In this document: piece after piece, positions 46,525 through 54,846 of the stretch
Numbering within the stretch: the first letter of the stretch is position 1
Layout: each line of letters begins with the position of its first letter
From: Actinomycetota bacterium
GTDB taxonomy: Bacteria; Actinomycetota; Acidimicrobiia; Acidimicrobiales; JAJPHE01
NCBI GenBank assembly: GCA_027315345.1
Contig: DAHUYE010000034.1
Location: 1 to 55,607, forward strand
Reading direction: 5' to 3'
DNA length: 55,607 nucleotides
The notes under the pieces: model-generated
Told to the model about the DNA's origin: nothing
Databases searched by the model: none
What the model saw: the letters and a program-made list of their open reading frames with translations, nothing else
Program-made: the position numbers and the translations under genes

Positions 46525-46862
46525 TCAAGGTCGGCCGGCTGGCTCCAGGGAGTGCGCAGCGTTGATCAGGGCCAGCTGGGACAGACCTTGAGGAAAGCTG
46601 CCCAGAAATTCGCTCGTCCCTGGATCGACCTGCTCCGAGAAGAGCCCGAGGTCACTGGCGTAGGAACTCGCCTCACCCATCAGCTGGCGGCCCCGCTGGA
46701 TCTGTCCCGTGATCGCCAGAGCCTTCACCATCCAGAAGGTGCAAGCCATGAAGGCCCCCTCCTCTTCGTCCATTCCCGAGTATCGGTAAAGAGCGGACCT
46801 CGCCCGAGCTCGGCGGTCAGGGCCTCGATGGTGCGGGCCAACCGGGGGCCGCGATCGAACCC
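46525..46862 (-). pseudogene. GH15 glycoside hydrolase, C-terminal remnant
   Basis: The minus strand encodes ARTIEALTAELGRG, then after a frame change near 46795 YRYSGMDEEEGAFMACTFW, LGLFSEQVDPGTSEFLG and FPQGLSQLALINAAHSL. These match the C-terminal third of the GH15 enzyme at 39389 (RATVAAVADQLG, YVYRFRHDQ, EGAFVLCGF, LLTEEFD, IPQAFVHALLLE). The first two thirds are missing. It lies upstream of the decayed membrane-protein gene, the same order as in the intact operon. Confidence 0.78.
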
Positions 46863-47114
46863 GGTCCGCCCGCCCAGGAGAACCGCGGCAACCGCGGCTG
46901 CTACCAGCTGGCGGTAGGAGGGCCCTCCGGTGGCGGTGACGGACGGTTGGTGGCTGAGCCCGAGGGCGGTGAGGGCTCCGAGGCCCGCCCCGATGGCCAC
47001 GCCGTGGCCGATGATCACGCCACCCACCAGCAAGACGGTCAGGCACAGGTAGCGCCGGCCGATGACGTCTTGCGCCACAAACCCGATCGTACCGCCGGCC
47101 GCCGGCCCGGTCAC
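46725..47114 (-). CDS. Small membrane protein fused to GH15 remnant (chimeric ORF)
   Basis: The 129-residue frame starts at a GTG overlapping the stop of the upstream gene. Its N-terminal ~85 residues form two hydrophobic helices (YLCLTVLLVGGVIIGHGVAIG, LVAAAVAAVLLGG) of a family I do not recognise. From about residue 87 the sequence is GH15-like and then runs out of frame. The likely history is a deletion joining a genuine third gene of the SDR operon to a broken GH15 gene. Whether it is expressed as a protein is unclear. Confidence 0.5.
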   Translation of the reverse strand: MTGPAAGGTIGFVAQDVIGRRYLCLTVLLVGGVIIGHGVAIGAGLGALTALGLSHQPSVTATGGPSYRQLVAAAVAAVLLGGRTGFDRGPRLARTIEALTAELGRGPLFTDTREWTKRRGPSWLAPSGW

Positions 47115-47764
47115 TCCTCCGGCTCGTACTTGTCGTTCAAGGCGGTATCCGCCTGGTTTGGGGTGTGCGGGCCGGGATAGCTGTCCATGCGGTCGAATCG
47201 GGCGTGGAGGTAGGCCAGGAAGGGAACACGGTCATACCAGGCTTTGGAGGAGCCCGGATGGGTGGGAGACCTCTTGGCAACGAACGCGGAGGCCCGGAGT
47301 TGGTTCCGACTCTCGCCCAGGGCATCGCGGACCTTGCCGAGCTCATCGGGCGCAGAAGACGCATCGGCGCCAATCAGTTGTCTCAGCTCCTCGACGGCGG
47401 TAAGGAAAGGCTGGGACATGGCCAGATCCCTGGCCGAGAGGCCCCGGGCCAGGTCATATAGGCGATCGAGGAGCAACCGCACCCCGGGGGTATGGACTGT
47501 GAGCTGATCGGCCAGGTGAACCTGGCCGAGGTCCCGCAGGACCCGGCCGACGTCCTCCTGGGCGGCCAGGCGGATGGCGGCGTGCTCGATGAGCAGCATG
47601 CCGAGAGTGCCCCTATCCCAGGCTCGGGAAACGGCCTTACCTCTGTCCCGAGTCGAGACAGCCGCCGCCTGCCAATCTTGGAGGATGTCGGCCAGGGCAC
47701 GATCCTCTTCAATCAAGAGGTCAAGGGAGTCCGGCCGACCGTCGCTACCCTGGTGCGCCTTCAT
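47111..47764 (-). CDS. Unknown helical protein, possibly hemerythrin-like
   Basis: The 217-residue all-helical protein begins near DSLDLLIEEDRALADILQDW and has GTLGMLLIEHAAIRLAAQEDVGRVL. The layout recalls HHE/hemerythrin domains (DLL..DH ... LL.EH...EE..), but several iron-ligand His are missing, so metal binding is doubtful. ATG 47764 overlaps the SDR stop and its own stop overlaps the next GTG, forming a three-gene coupled operon. Confidence 0.65.
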   Translation of the reverse strand: MKAHQGSDGRPDSLDLLIEEDRALADILQDWQAAAVSTRDRGKAVSRAWDRGTLGMLLIEHAAIRLAAQEDVGRVLRDLGQVHLADQLTVHTPGVRLLLDRLYDLARGLSARDLAMSQPFLTAVEELRQLIGADASSAPDELGKVRDALGESRNQLRASAFVAKRSPTHPGSSKAWYDRVPFLAYLHARFDRMDSYPGPHTPNQADTALNDKYEPEE

Positions 47765-48792
47765 CGGGTATCGCCATTCCCAAGGGAGGTCATGGCCCGG
47801 TAGAGGGTCGCTTTCTCCTTGGTCGTGCGGACGAGGGCGGATGCCAACGTTCGGGCAGTTTGCGGCAGGCTCTGGAGGAAGCTGGGGTCGAGGAAACCGC
47901 CGGCCTTCGCGTCGAACATGCCCCGAGCACCATGGTCCTCGTCGACATCGACCGGGTGGTAGAGATTCACTGGCCGGCTTGGCCTCACGGCCTGATCGGT
48001 CAGCTGGGTATCCCACGCCCCGATGGCGGCGTACTGGTTGCCCAGGCCGGGGAAAAGGCGCCCGGCTAAAACCAAAGCCTTGTTCCAGGAACCCACCACT
48101 TTGCTACGGCGGCCGTCGAGCGCAGCGGCCAGGATGAACTTGGCCGGAATCTCCGGCTGGTATATCGGAGGTACCGGCTGGGGGTGGTGCTTCATGGTCG
48201 TCTCACACCAGTCGAACTGCGGGGTGTTGACCGCCGGCAGGTGGACCATGCTGAGCCTCACGTTGCTACCTTCGTGGAGCAGCTCGGCGCGGGTCGACTC
48301 GAAGAAGCCTCTACAGGCGAACTTGGACGAGCAGTAGGCCGCCTGGAGGGGAATGCCGACGAAGGCCAGGGCCGAGCCGACGTTGACGATCCCGCCCCGG
48401 TCGCGGGGCCGCATGCGGGCCAGGGCCGCTGTCGTTCCCCAGACCTGGCCCAGGAATGTCACTTCGACGGCCCGCTGGAAGTCCGCCGGTCGTACCTCCC
48501 AGCTGGGAGCGAAGACGGTGGTCATGGCGTCGTTCACCCACACGTCCAGAGGCCCTAGCTCGGCCTCGACCTGCATGGCGGCGGCATCGACCTGATCGAA
48601 GGAGGAGACGTCCGTAGGCACCACGAGGGCCCGGCCCCCTGCGGCCTGGACCTCCTTGGCCGCTGCTTCGAGGCCAGCGGCGCCACGGGCCAGCAGAGCG
48701 ACATCGAAGCCGCTCTCGGCAAAGACTCGCGCCGTCGCCCGTCCCACCCCCGCGGATGCACCGGTGATGGCCACGACACTACGACTCGACAT
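47761..48792 (-). CDS. Short-chain dehydrogenase/reductase with C-terminal extension
   Basis: The 343-residue SDR has the cofactor motif TGASAGVGRA (residues ~10-19), a Rossmann fold to ~residue 200, the catalytic Ser in VGSALAFVG and Tyr/Lys in YCSSK. The NAG motif is altered to NDA (VWVNDAM). The C-terminal ~100 residues (FPGLGNQYAAIGAWDTQLTD) are typical of large SDRs found beside GMC/GH15 sugar operons in actinobacteria. ATG 48792 has GGGAAG upstream; the longer frame is not supported. Substrate unknown. Confidence 0.88.
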   Translation of the reverse strand: MSSRSVVAITGASAGVGRATARVFAESGFDVALLARGAAGLEAAAKEVQAAGGRALVVPTDVSSFDQVDAAAMQVEAELGPLDVWVNDAMTTVFAPSWEVRPADFQRAVEVTFLGQVWGTTAALARMRPRDRGGIVNVGSALAFVGIPLQAAYCSSKFACRGFFESTRAELLHEGSNVRLSMVHLPAVNTPQFDWCETTMKHHPQPVPPIYQPEIPAKFILAAALDGRRSKVVGSWNKALVLAGRLFPGLGNQYAAIGAWDTQLTDQAVRPSRPVNLYHPVDVDEDHGARGMFDAKAGGFLDPSFLQSLPQTARTLASALVRTTKEKATLYRAMTSLGNGDTR

Positions 48793-48925
48793 ACTGCTTC
48801 CCTTTTCTTTCCTTTGGCCCACCGGCGGCTCACCGTGCCGGCGCGAGTGCCCGGCCCCGGAGGCGAAGGGTCGAGGAGCGGACACGATGCCCGCCTCAAC
48901 CCTGCTACTTGTAATTAAATTATTG

Positions 48926-48956
48926 TCCTATCCCATCAGCCTTCAAACCTTGTCAA
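48926..48956 (-). promoter_or_regulatory. Candidate promoter of the SDR operon
   Basis: On the minus strand TTGACA (48956-48951) is a perfect -35 box, followed 18-20 nt later by GATAGGAC as a weak -10. The AT-rich tract ATAATTTAATTAC just downstream is striking in this genome. The distance to the SDR start is about 135 nt. Confidence 0.45.
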
Positions 48957-49076
48957 AGCTCCAATCTGCCGTATCAGGAGTCGACGAGATGGACGCGATG
49001 ATCCTCAACCGGGGATCGCTGGCGGGCTGAGATGGCACTTTGAGGAGACCAGGGAGAGTTGAAAGGGCTCTGGCTG

Positions 49077-49115
49077 GCGGGGACACCTCGCCGCAGCACG
49101 GCGAGGTGTCCCCGC
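49077..49115. promoter_or_regulatory. 17-bp perfect hairpin upstream of the exchanger gene
   Basis: GCGGGGACACCTCGCCG (49077-49093) and CGGCGAGGTGTCCCCGC (49099-49115) pair perfectly around CAGCA. It is the strongest stem-loop in the window. It sits between divergent genes, so it is not needed as a terminator for either. A regulatory RNA element, cruciform or recombination site is possible. Confidence 0.65.
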
Positions 49116-49206
49116 TGACAGCTTCCCGTGACTGGCCTTTCCCAGGATGGCTGCACCGGATTGGTTTACGCGAGACTGCCGGCTCCATGCGTCGGCGCGT
49201 CAAAGG

Positions 49207-50214
49207 ATGACGTTCTCCTCTCCGCTCGCAGCCGGTCTCGTCTTCGGAGTATCGGCGGTGGTTTCCCTGGCAGCGAGCTTCGTCCTGGCCTCCAGACTCG
49301 AGCGGATAGTCACCCGGGCGGGACTCTCCCAGGCAATCCTGGGTCTCGTGATCGCATTGGGCGCCGACTCTCCAGAGGTCACGTCCGCCATCACAGCCTC
49401 GAGCAGTGGCCACCGCAGCATCGGAGTCGGTGTTGTCCTGGGCTCCAACGTGTTCAACCTGGCAGCGCTTCTCGGACTGGCCTCGATCGTGGCGGGGACC
49501 ATCCGCATGCATCGCCGCGCCGTGCTTCTCGAGGGATGTCCCGCCGTTTGGATCGCGGTCGTGACCGTCCTAGCCCTCTCCACCCGCCTCGACCCAGTTG
49601 TAGCGCTTGGCCTGGTGCTGGTCGTCATCGTTCCTTACCTGGTTATGTCTGCCTTCTCGGCTGGCAGGATCGGACGGCTCCCCTTCGGGACGCGTGCCCG
49701 CCACTGGCTAGAAGTGGCTGTGGCCGAAGAGCAAGCGGAGCAAGCCCAGGCGTCCCGGACGTCGGGTGCAAGTACCTGGGATGGCCCGTTCGCACTACTC
49801 AGCCTCATCGTCGTGGTGATCGCCAGTGTCGCTATGGAGCGGGCCGCTTCGCAGATCGGGCAGGACTTTCACCTTACGAGCCTTGTCGTGGGTGGGGTCA
49901 TCCTGGCGGCAGTTACAAGCTTGCCCAATGCGGTGGGAGCGGTCTATCTCGTCACTCGCGGCAAGGGCGCAGCGGTGCTGAGCGAAGCCATGAACAGCAA
50001 CCTGCTCAACGTTGTCGTAGGACTGCTGATCCCGGCCACCGTGGTGGGCCTGCCCGCACGAACCGGATCTGGCCTAACCACGGCGGCCTGGTACGCGGTC
50101 CTTACAGTCGTTAGCCTCGTCCTTGCTGTCGCCGGACGGGGTCTGACCCGGCGCTCCGGCCTGGTCATCGTGGTCGGGTATCTCGCCTTCGTCGTTGTTG
50201 CCCTGACCCGCTAG
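49207..50214 (+). CDS. Cation/Ca2+ exchanger (CaCA family)
   Basis: The 335-residue membrane protein has about ten helices and the two inverted alpha repeats of the family: LVIALGADSPEVTSAI with SNVFNLAALLG, and ILAAVTSLPNAVGAV with NSNLLNVVVG. The hydrophilic loop near the middle (VAEEQAEQAQASRTSG) fits the cytosolic loop. Members export Ca2+ in exchange for H+ or Na+. ATG 49207 is preferred as it precedes the first helix; an in-frame ATG at 49147 with GGATGG context is possible. The second-repeat motif lacks the usual Glu (TSLPN instead of TSxPE), so transport may be altered. Confidence 0.85.
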   Translation: MTFSSPLAAGLVFGVSAVVSLAASFVLASRLERIVTRAGLSQAILGLVIALGADSPEVTSAITASSSGHRSIGVGVVLGSNVFNLAALLGLASIVAGTIRMHRRAVLLEGCPAVWIAVVTVLALSTRLDPVVALGLVLVVIVPYLVMSAFSAGRIGRLPFGTRARHWLEVAVAEEQAEQAQASRTSGASTWDGPFALLSLIVVVIASVAMERAASQIGQDFHLTSLVVGGVILAAVTSLPNAVGAVYLVTRGKGAAVLSEAMNSNLLNVVVGLLIPATVVGLPARTGSGLTTAAWYAVLTVVSLVLAVAGRGLTRRSGLVIVVGYLAFVVVALTR

Positions 50215-50248
50215 GGACCTCCCGAGGCGTTGGGCACGTCGTAACGAG

Positions 50249-50269
50249 GCCACCGAGGTCCGAGGTGGC
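50249..50269. terminator. Weak hairpin between convergent genes
   Basis: GCCACC and GGTGGC flank GAGGTCCGA, shortly after the exchanger stop and before the converging DUF4232 gene. With only six base pairs it is a tentative terminator. Confidence 0.3.
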
Positions 50270-50394
50270 AGGGGAGTATCGGGAAACACTGCGAGTGCAG
50301 CGGGGTCGGGACTACCAGGCTGCCCTGGCGGAGAGATCATTGAAGGGCTCGGATGGCAGAGTCGCCGTTCCGATTGCCCAGCTATGGGTCGGTA

Positions 50395-51441
50395 TCACTG
50401 GGACGCAGCGCCGGCCTTGACGGCTGATACGGTGATCTGGCCGCATTGGAGATTCTGTGTTGATCCTCCGTATGGGCTTATGTGCCAGGAGATAGTGAGG
50501 GGCTGGTATGCGTTGGGTGGGGTTATTTCCACCTGGCTGGAGGTGGGACAGTACTCGTTGGGGTAGCCCGTTGCCGCCGCCCAATAGGCGAGGAACGATG
50601 CATCTCCTCCATGAGCGAGGGTGACTGCTTGTTCCGGGGAAGAGCTGGCCCGGATGACGTGGGTAGGCAGCGGTTTGCCAGAGGAGTCGAGCATGAGCAT
50701 CCCCGGGTAGCCATACATATTGCAGGTGTTCCTCGAGGTGTTCGTCAGGGTCACAGTCTGGCCGCGGTGGCCGGCGGCCGCACTGGCTTGGCCAAGGCTG
50801 ACCGACAGCTCCGAAGTAGTGCATCTCGGGACGGACGCGGGGATGGAGGCTTGGCCATAGGAAGTGGCGTTACCGAAGCTGAAGATCCCACCGTCGGCCG
50901 CCACCAACCAGTAGCCGTCACCTGACGGAGTCGACGCCATCCCGACCACCGGCTGAGCCAAGGCGATATTGCCCGTGGAGCCGTGGAAGACGGCGTTACC
51001 GAAGCTGAAGACCCCACCGTCGGCCGCCACCAACCAGTAGCCGTCACCTGACGGAGTCGACGCCATCCCGACCACCGGCTGGCTCAACGTGATGCCTGTG
51101 AGCGACCCGGCGCACGGGGCGTTGCCAAAAGCCGCCACGTCGCCGAACTGGTCGACCTCCCAGTAACCCCCGCCGCTTGGGGTGGTGGCCATGCCGACCA
51201 CCACAGCCCCGGCGGGGAACGCGGAGCTACACCCGGGCTGAGCCGCGGCCGCAGTAGCCACTGACCCGCCGAGAACGAGCCCCACCGTGCTGCCGACCAG
51301 GGCCATCACGGCTACGAAACCTGGGACCCTCGCCTTCAGTGCCTCAGCCGTTCCTCTTGTCCGGCCGCACCCAATACTCGACGGACTTAGCTTTGACGAC
51401 AATGGTGGTCGCTCGAACTTGGTCTCGGCTGTCCTCGGCAC
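50395..51441 (-). CDS. Secreted GVFSFG-repeat protein with DUF4232 domain
   Basis: The 348-residue exported protein has a signal region [18 protein letters not shown]...ATAAAA. Three copies of the 42-residue repeat follow: one diverged ([19 protein letters not shown]) and two close copies ([19 protein letters not shown]). After these comes a DUF4232 domain ([12 protein letters not shown] ... [20 protein letters not shown] ... [12 protein letters not shown]), common in actinobacterial lipoproteins and surface proteins. The GTG start at 51441 is uncertain because the signal peptide begins about 40 residues later. Function unknown. Confidence 0.82.
   Translation of the reverse strand: MPRTAETKFERPPLSSKLSPSSIGCGRTRGTAEALKARVPGFVAVMALVGSTVGLVLGGSVATAAAAQPGCSSAFPAGAVVVGMATTPSGGGYWEVDQFGDVAAFGNAPCAGSLTGITLSQPVVGMASTPSGDGYWLVAADGGVFSFGNAVFHGSTGNIALAQPVVGMASTPSGDGYWLVAADGGIFSFGNATSYGQASIPASVPRCTTSELSVSLGQASAAAGHRGQTVTLTNTSRNTCNMYGYPGMLMLDSSGKPLPTHVIRASSSPEQAVTLAHGGDASFLAYWAAATGYPNEYCPTSSQVEITPPNAYQPLTISWHISPYGGSTQNLQCGQITVSAVKAGAASQ
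50871..51122 (-). repeat. 126-nt tandem coding repeat (GVFSFG units)
   Basis: Copies start at 50871 and 50997 (126-nt offset) and are nearly identical over about 100 nt; a third, diverged unit follows. The period equals that of the repeats at 692-911. Confidence 0.8.
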
Positions 51442-51486
51442 GATATGGGGACTCCTTCTCTTGCCGATGTCCTACCCAACCTGGCG

Positions 51487-51494
51487 GTATATAC
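51487..51494 (-). promoter_or_regulatory. TATATA -10-like element
   Basis: GTATATAC is a perfect palindrome about 45 bp before the GTG of the DUF4232 gene, within GGCG...CGCC. It is very AT-rich for this genome and may be a -10 box. No good -35 is seen. Confidence 0.35.
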
Positions 51495-51553
51495 GCCCAA
51501 TCGCCTCAGGAAGGCCTGGCTATGAGACTACGTCGGCGGGAGCAGAAGCGGAC

Positions 51554-51973
51554 CTATCGAGCTTGTGAAGCAGCTCGGCAATGGCACCCCTGAGCTAAGC
51601 AGTTGTCAGCAGGAATTGTACTGCTTGAGCCGCCTAGGTGGTGCACGGCTGACTCGAGGCTGTCCTCGACCGTGACGACCCGGTCGAGTCCCACCGTGCG
51701 CAAGAGCCGCGAGATGGGCCTGCGGCCGGAGCATACCACTACCCTGCCGCCATGCTCTCGAATGCGCCGGATCCCGCCGATTAGGGCCCCGAGGCCACAG
51801 GAGTCCATGAAGGCAAGTCCGGAGAGATCGAAGACGACCCTGGACCGGCCGCAGAGCTGGGCGGCAGCTTCCCGGAAAGCCGCCGAGGTCCGGGCGTCTA
51901 GATCCCCCTCTGGGTGGCAGACCGCTACCTCTGTGTCCTCGCCGATCTGGACGTACTCTGGGCTGACAACCAT
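51554..51973 (-). CDS. STAS anti-sigma factor antagonist
   Basis: The 139-residue protein has a STAS domain with the phosphorylation-site motif FMDSCGLGALIGG (Ser58) and a variable C-terminal tail containing two Cys. ATG 51973 is chosen: the open frame extends through the divergent promoter region to 52231 but without homology. It is divergent from the response-regulator operon. SpoIIE phosphatases at 44.9 and 54.9 kb are candidate activators. Confidence 0.87.
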   Translation of the reverse strand: MVVSPEYVQIGEDTEVAVCHPEGDLDARTSAAFREAAAQLCGRSRVVFDLSGLAFMDSCGLGALIGGIRRIREHGGRVVVCSGRRPISRLLRTVGLDRVVTVEDSLESAVHHLGGSSSTIPADNCLAQGCHCRAASQAR

Positions 51974-52035
51974 GTCCGTTCCTCTCCGGGTCCGCCGGAC
52001 CTCGCGGTCACGACCCTCTGATCTTGGCCCGGGTA

Positions 52036-52045
52036 CTACGCGTAG
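52036..52045. promoter_or_regulatory. 10-bp palindrome in divergent promoter region
   Basis: CTACGCGTAG is a perfect palindrome between the STAS and response-regulator genes, 14 bp before the paired hexamers. It could be a second regulator site. Confidence 0.35.
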
Positions 52046-52058
52046 AGGCGACAGCAAC

Positions 52059-52075
52059 GTAACGGTTGGGTAAAG
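52059..52075 (+). promoter_or_regulatory. Paired hexamers GTAACG-N5-GTAAAG, candidate response-regulator site
   Basis: Two hexamers with an 11-nt period lie 40 bp before the response-regulator start. OmpR/PhoB-type regulators bind such direct repeats on one face of DNA. A matching perfect pair is found on the other strand at 54847-54863, so autoregulation is likely. Confidence 0.5.
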
Positions 52076-52114
52076 AACCCGGCCGCTCGACAACAGCTGG
52101 GCGGCTGTCGGGAC

Positions 52115-52843
52115 ATGATGGGCGTGAGCGGCGGGGAGGGGCCCGGCCGGGAGAGGGGGCCGGTGCCGGGTCGGATCCTGTTGATCGAGGACGATGCGAA
52201 CATCCGTTCCGCCCTGGGTATGTTCCTCCACCAGGAGGGCTACACCTTGACAGAGGCCGCCAGCGGAGAGGAGGGCCTGGTCGCCTTCGAGGCCCGCCCC
52301 TCGGACGTGGTGCTGGTCGATCTGCTGCTGCCGGGGATCGATGGGTTCGAGGTCACCCGCCGGCTACGCCGGGTCAGTGACGTTCCCATCCTGATGGTGA
52401 CGGCCCGGACCGACACTCACGACGTCGTGGCAGGGCTGGAGGCGGGGGCCGATGACTACCTGACCAAGCCGGTGGCGGCCAAGGAGCTCTCCGCTCGGAT
52501 CCGCGCCCTGCTCCGGCGGGCCCAGCCCGGTTCCCGCCCTCCGACCACCCTCAGTTTCGGCTTGCTCAGCATCCAGGTGGAGGCCGGGGTGGTCACCAGG
52601 GATGGCCAGGGCGTCACCCTTACCAAGACCGAGTTCCGACTGCTGTGCGAGCTGGCCAGCCATCCGGGGTGGGTGATCAGCCGTCCCCAGCTCCTGGAGC
52701 GCGTGTGGGGCTACGACTACTTTGGTGACACCCGCCTGGTCGATGTCCACATCGGGCGCCTGCGGGCCAAGGTGGAGGAGGATCCTGCCAATCCCTCGTT
52801 GATCCTCACCGTGAGAGGCCTCGGGTACAGGCTCGAACCATGA
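52115..52843 (+). CDS. OmpR/PhoB-type response regulator (MtrA-like)
   Basis: The 242-residue protein has a receiver domain (acidic pair LLIEDDAN, phospho-acceptor Asp69 in VVLVDLLLPGIDG, Thr in MVTART, Lys in DDYLTKPV) and a winged-helix output domain with VTLTKTEFRLLCELA, QLLERVWGYDYFGDTRLVDVH and GLGYRLEP. Its kinase and a GerMN lipoprotein follow, the order of mtrA-mtrB-lpqB, a system for cell-wall and envelope control in actinobacteria. The ATG ATG start at 52115 is followed by about 18 variable residues; a later start is possible. Confidence 0.93.
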   Translation: MMGVSGGEGPGRERGPVPGRILLIEDDANIRSALGMFLHQEGYTLTEAASGEEGLVAFEARPSDVVLVDLLLPGIDGFEVTRRLRRVSDVPILMVTARTDTHDVVAGLEAGADDYLTKPVAAKELSARIRALLRRAQPGSRPPTTLSFGLLSIQVEAGVVTRDGQGVTLTKTEFRLLCELASHPGWVISRPQLLERVWGYDYFGDTRLVDVHIGRLRAKVEEDPANPSLILTVRGLGYRLEP

Positions 52844-52853
52844 CGGGCCTCGG

Positions 52854-54239
52854 ATGAGCGCCGGCAGGCGCTGGCCGACCCCCGGCCTGCGATCCCGGGC
52901 CACGATGGCCTTTGCTGCCGGGGCCGCCCTGCTGTCAGGAGCGCTGGCGGGTGGCACCTATGCCGTGGCCCACCACTACCTTCTGAACCAACGCCAGGCC
53001 GGCGCCGAGACCCAGACCTACGCCGACGCCCGCCTGGTCAAGCAGGACCTGACAGCGGCCGGGACCAACGTGGCCGACGTGTTGTCTGTCCTGGCTCCGG
53101 CCCAGGGCACGCGCTCTCTCGTCTACCGGGGAGGACAGTGGTTCTCCACGTCGGTCTCCGTGGGTCGCTCCAGCGTGCCCACGGCTCTGCTGGAGATGGT
53201 CCGACAGGGAACTCCAGCCATGCAGCGGGAGGTCATCAATGGCGCTCCCGCCGTGGCCATCGGACTTCCCCTGCCGGCGGTCGGGGCCGACTACTTCGAG
53301 ATCGAACCGCTGGGCGAGCTGGCGCGCACATTGCGCCTGTTGGCGGCCGTGCTCGCGGGAGCCGGCCTGGCCACCACCATGGGCGGTGTCGTCATCGGGC
53401 GCTGGGCGAGCGCGCGTCTGGTCCGGCCCCTCGCCAGCGTGGCCGCGGTGGCCGGCGCCATCTCCCAGGGAGCCCTCGATCAGCGACTTCCGGCTGATCG
53501 TGATGCGGACCTGGCCCCGCTGGTCACCTCCTTCAACGGCATGGTCGACGCCCTGTCCCGCCGCATCGAGCGCGATGCCCGCTTCGCCTCCGACGTCAGC
53601 CATGAGTTGCGCTCGCCTCTCACTACTCTGCAGGCCGCGGTCGAGGTTCTTGCCGCCTTCCGGTCCAGCCTCCCCATCGAAGGTCGAAAGGCGCTGGAGC
53701 TGCTCCGCAGCGAGACCAGTCGCTTCTCGGAGATGGTCCAGGACCTGCTCGAGATCGCACGGATCGACGGCGGGGCCGCTCCCCTGGAACTCGAGGAGCT
53801 GCCCCTGGACGAGGTCATCACCCGTACGGTGGGGGCATTCAGCGCCGTTCACATACCGGTTGACGTGCAGCCGGGAGCCCGGGGTGCGTCCATCCTGGCG
53901 GACCGCCGCCGGCTGCAGCGCGTAATCGCCAATCTGCTCGACAACGCCGGCAAGTACGGGGGCGGGGCGACCCTCGTCAGCGTGGATTGCATGGCTGGTT
54001 GGGCCCGGGTCTGCGTAGACGATGCCGGACCCGGAGTGCCCGCAAGCGAGCGCGATCGGATCTTCGAGCGCTTCTATCGGGGACCGGCCGCTGGGCGGCG
54101 GGCCGACGGATCGGGAACGGGTCTCGGTCTCGCCTTGGCGTCCGAGCACGTGGGCGCCCATCACGGCCGGATCTGGGTGGAGGCCGCCCCGGGCGGCGGG
54201 GCCCGCTTCTGCCTCGAGTTCCCCGTGGATGGGCCATGA
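52854..54239 (+). CDS. Sensor histidine kinase (MtrB-like)
   Basis: The 461-residue kinase has a membrane helix (~residues 18-40), an extracytoplasmic domain (~41-155), a second helix (~158-182), HAMP (RLVRPLASVAAVAGAISQG), HisKA with His250 in SDVSHELRSPLTTL, and HATPase with N-box RVIANLLDNAGKYG, G1 DDAGPGVP and G2 GSGTGLGLALA. The phospho-acceptor and ATP motifs are complete. It is 11 bp after the regulator and overlaps the lipoprotein start by 4 nt. Confidence 0.94.
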   Translation: MSAGRRWPTPGLRSRATMAFAAGAALLSGALAGGTYAVAHHYLLNQRQAGAETQTYADARLVKQDLTAAGTNVADVLSVLAPAQGTRSLVYRGGQWFSTSVSVGRSSVPTALLEMVRQGTPAMQREVINGAPAVAIGLPLPAVGADYFEIEPLGELARTLRLLAAVLAGAGLATTMGGVVIGRWASARLVRPLASVAAVAGAISQGALDQRLPADRDADLAPLVTSFNGMVDALSRRIERDARFASDVSHELRSPLTTLQAAVEVLAAFRSSLPIEGRKALELLRSETSRFSEMVQDLLEIARIDGGAAPLELEELPLDEVITRTVGAFSAVHIPVDVQPGARGASILADRRRLQRVIANLLDNAGKYGGGATLVSVDCMAGWARVCVDDAGPGVPASERDRIFERFYRGPAAGRRADGSGTGLGLALASEHVGAHHGRIWVEAAPGGGARFCLEFPVDGP

Positions 54240-54829
54240 GGCGGCGGCCCAGTGGCGCTGGGGGGGCGATCCTCGTCCTGGTCGGCCTGGGAGTCCTCGC
54301 CGGCTGCGGGGTGGGTCCCCAGTCCTCCCCTCAGGCCCTCGACCCCCACGGCGTGCCCTTCGGGCTCCTGGCCCCGGCGTCGACCACAACCTCGACCACC
54401 CAGCCCAGCCCGCACGCCGTGGTCGTGTACTTCGAAGGCACCCAACGCCTCGTGGCGGTGCCGCGCACGGTGTCCGGCCCGCTCACGGTGGCCGCCGCCC
54501 TCGGACAGCTAGCACAGGGTCCGAGCGCAGCCGAGGCCGGCCGCGGGCTGACGAGCCCCGCCTCATCGGCCGCACCCTTCGATGTCGGGCGGATCAGCGG
54601 CGGCACCGTGACTGTCGACGCAGCCGCCAGCTTCGCCAGCCTGGCGGGCCAGAGCCAGATCGTCGCTGCCGCCCAGATCGTGTTCAGCGCCACCTCGGTG
54701 CCGGGAGTGACCAGTGTGTCTCTATCAGTCGGCGGCCAGCAGACGGAGGTGCCCACCGCGGACGGCAGCCTCAGCCCGGGACCTCTCACCCGCGCCGACT
54801 ATGCGTCCATCGGCCCGGCACCGGGGTGA
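54236..54829 (+). CDS. GerMN-domain lipoprotein (LpqB-like, short)
   Basis: The 197-residue protein has a lipoprotein signal (ILVLVGLGVLAGCG with lipobox LAGC) and a GerMN domain (residues ~60-175: VVVYFEGTQRLVAVPR, LTVAAALGQLAQGP, TVTVDAAASFA, AAAQIVFSATSVPGVTSVSL). It lacks the beta-propeller of true LpqB (about 580 residues). LpqB binds the outer part of MtrB, so a role as accessory to the kinase is inferred. The start overlaps the kinase stop (ATGA). Confidence 0.88.
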   Translation: MRRRPSGAGGAILVLVGLGVLAGCGVGPQSSPQALDPHGVPFGLLAPASTTTSTTQPSPHAVVVYFEGTQRLVAVPRTVSGPLTVAAALGQLAQGPSAAEAGRGLTSPASSAAPFDVGRISGGTVTVDAAASFASLAGQSQIVAAAQIVFSATSVPGVTSVSLSVGGQQTEVPTADGSLSPGPLTRADYASIGPAPG

Positions 54830-54846
54830 GAACCGATGAGGGAGTC

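Noticed and set aside
52115-54829. True mtrA-mtrB-lpqB of the chromosome
   Set aside because: Gene order matches, but the lipoprotein is one third of LpqB length and the kinase lacks decisive MtrB marks, so only '-like' names are given.
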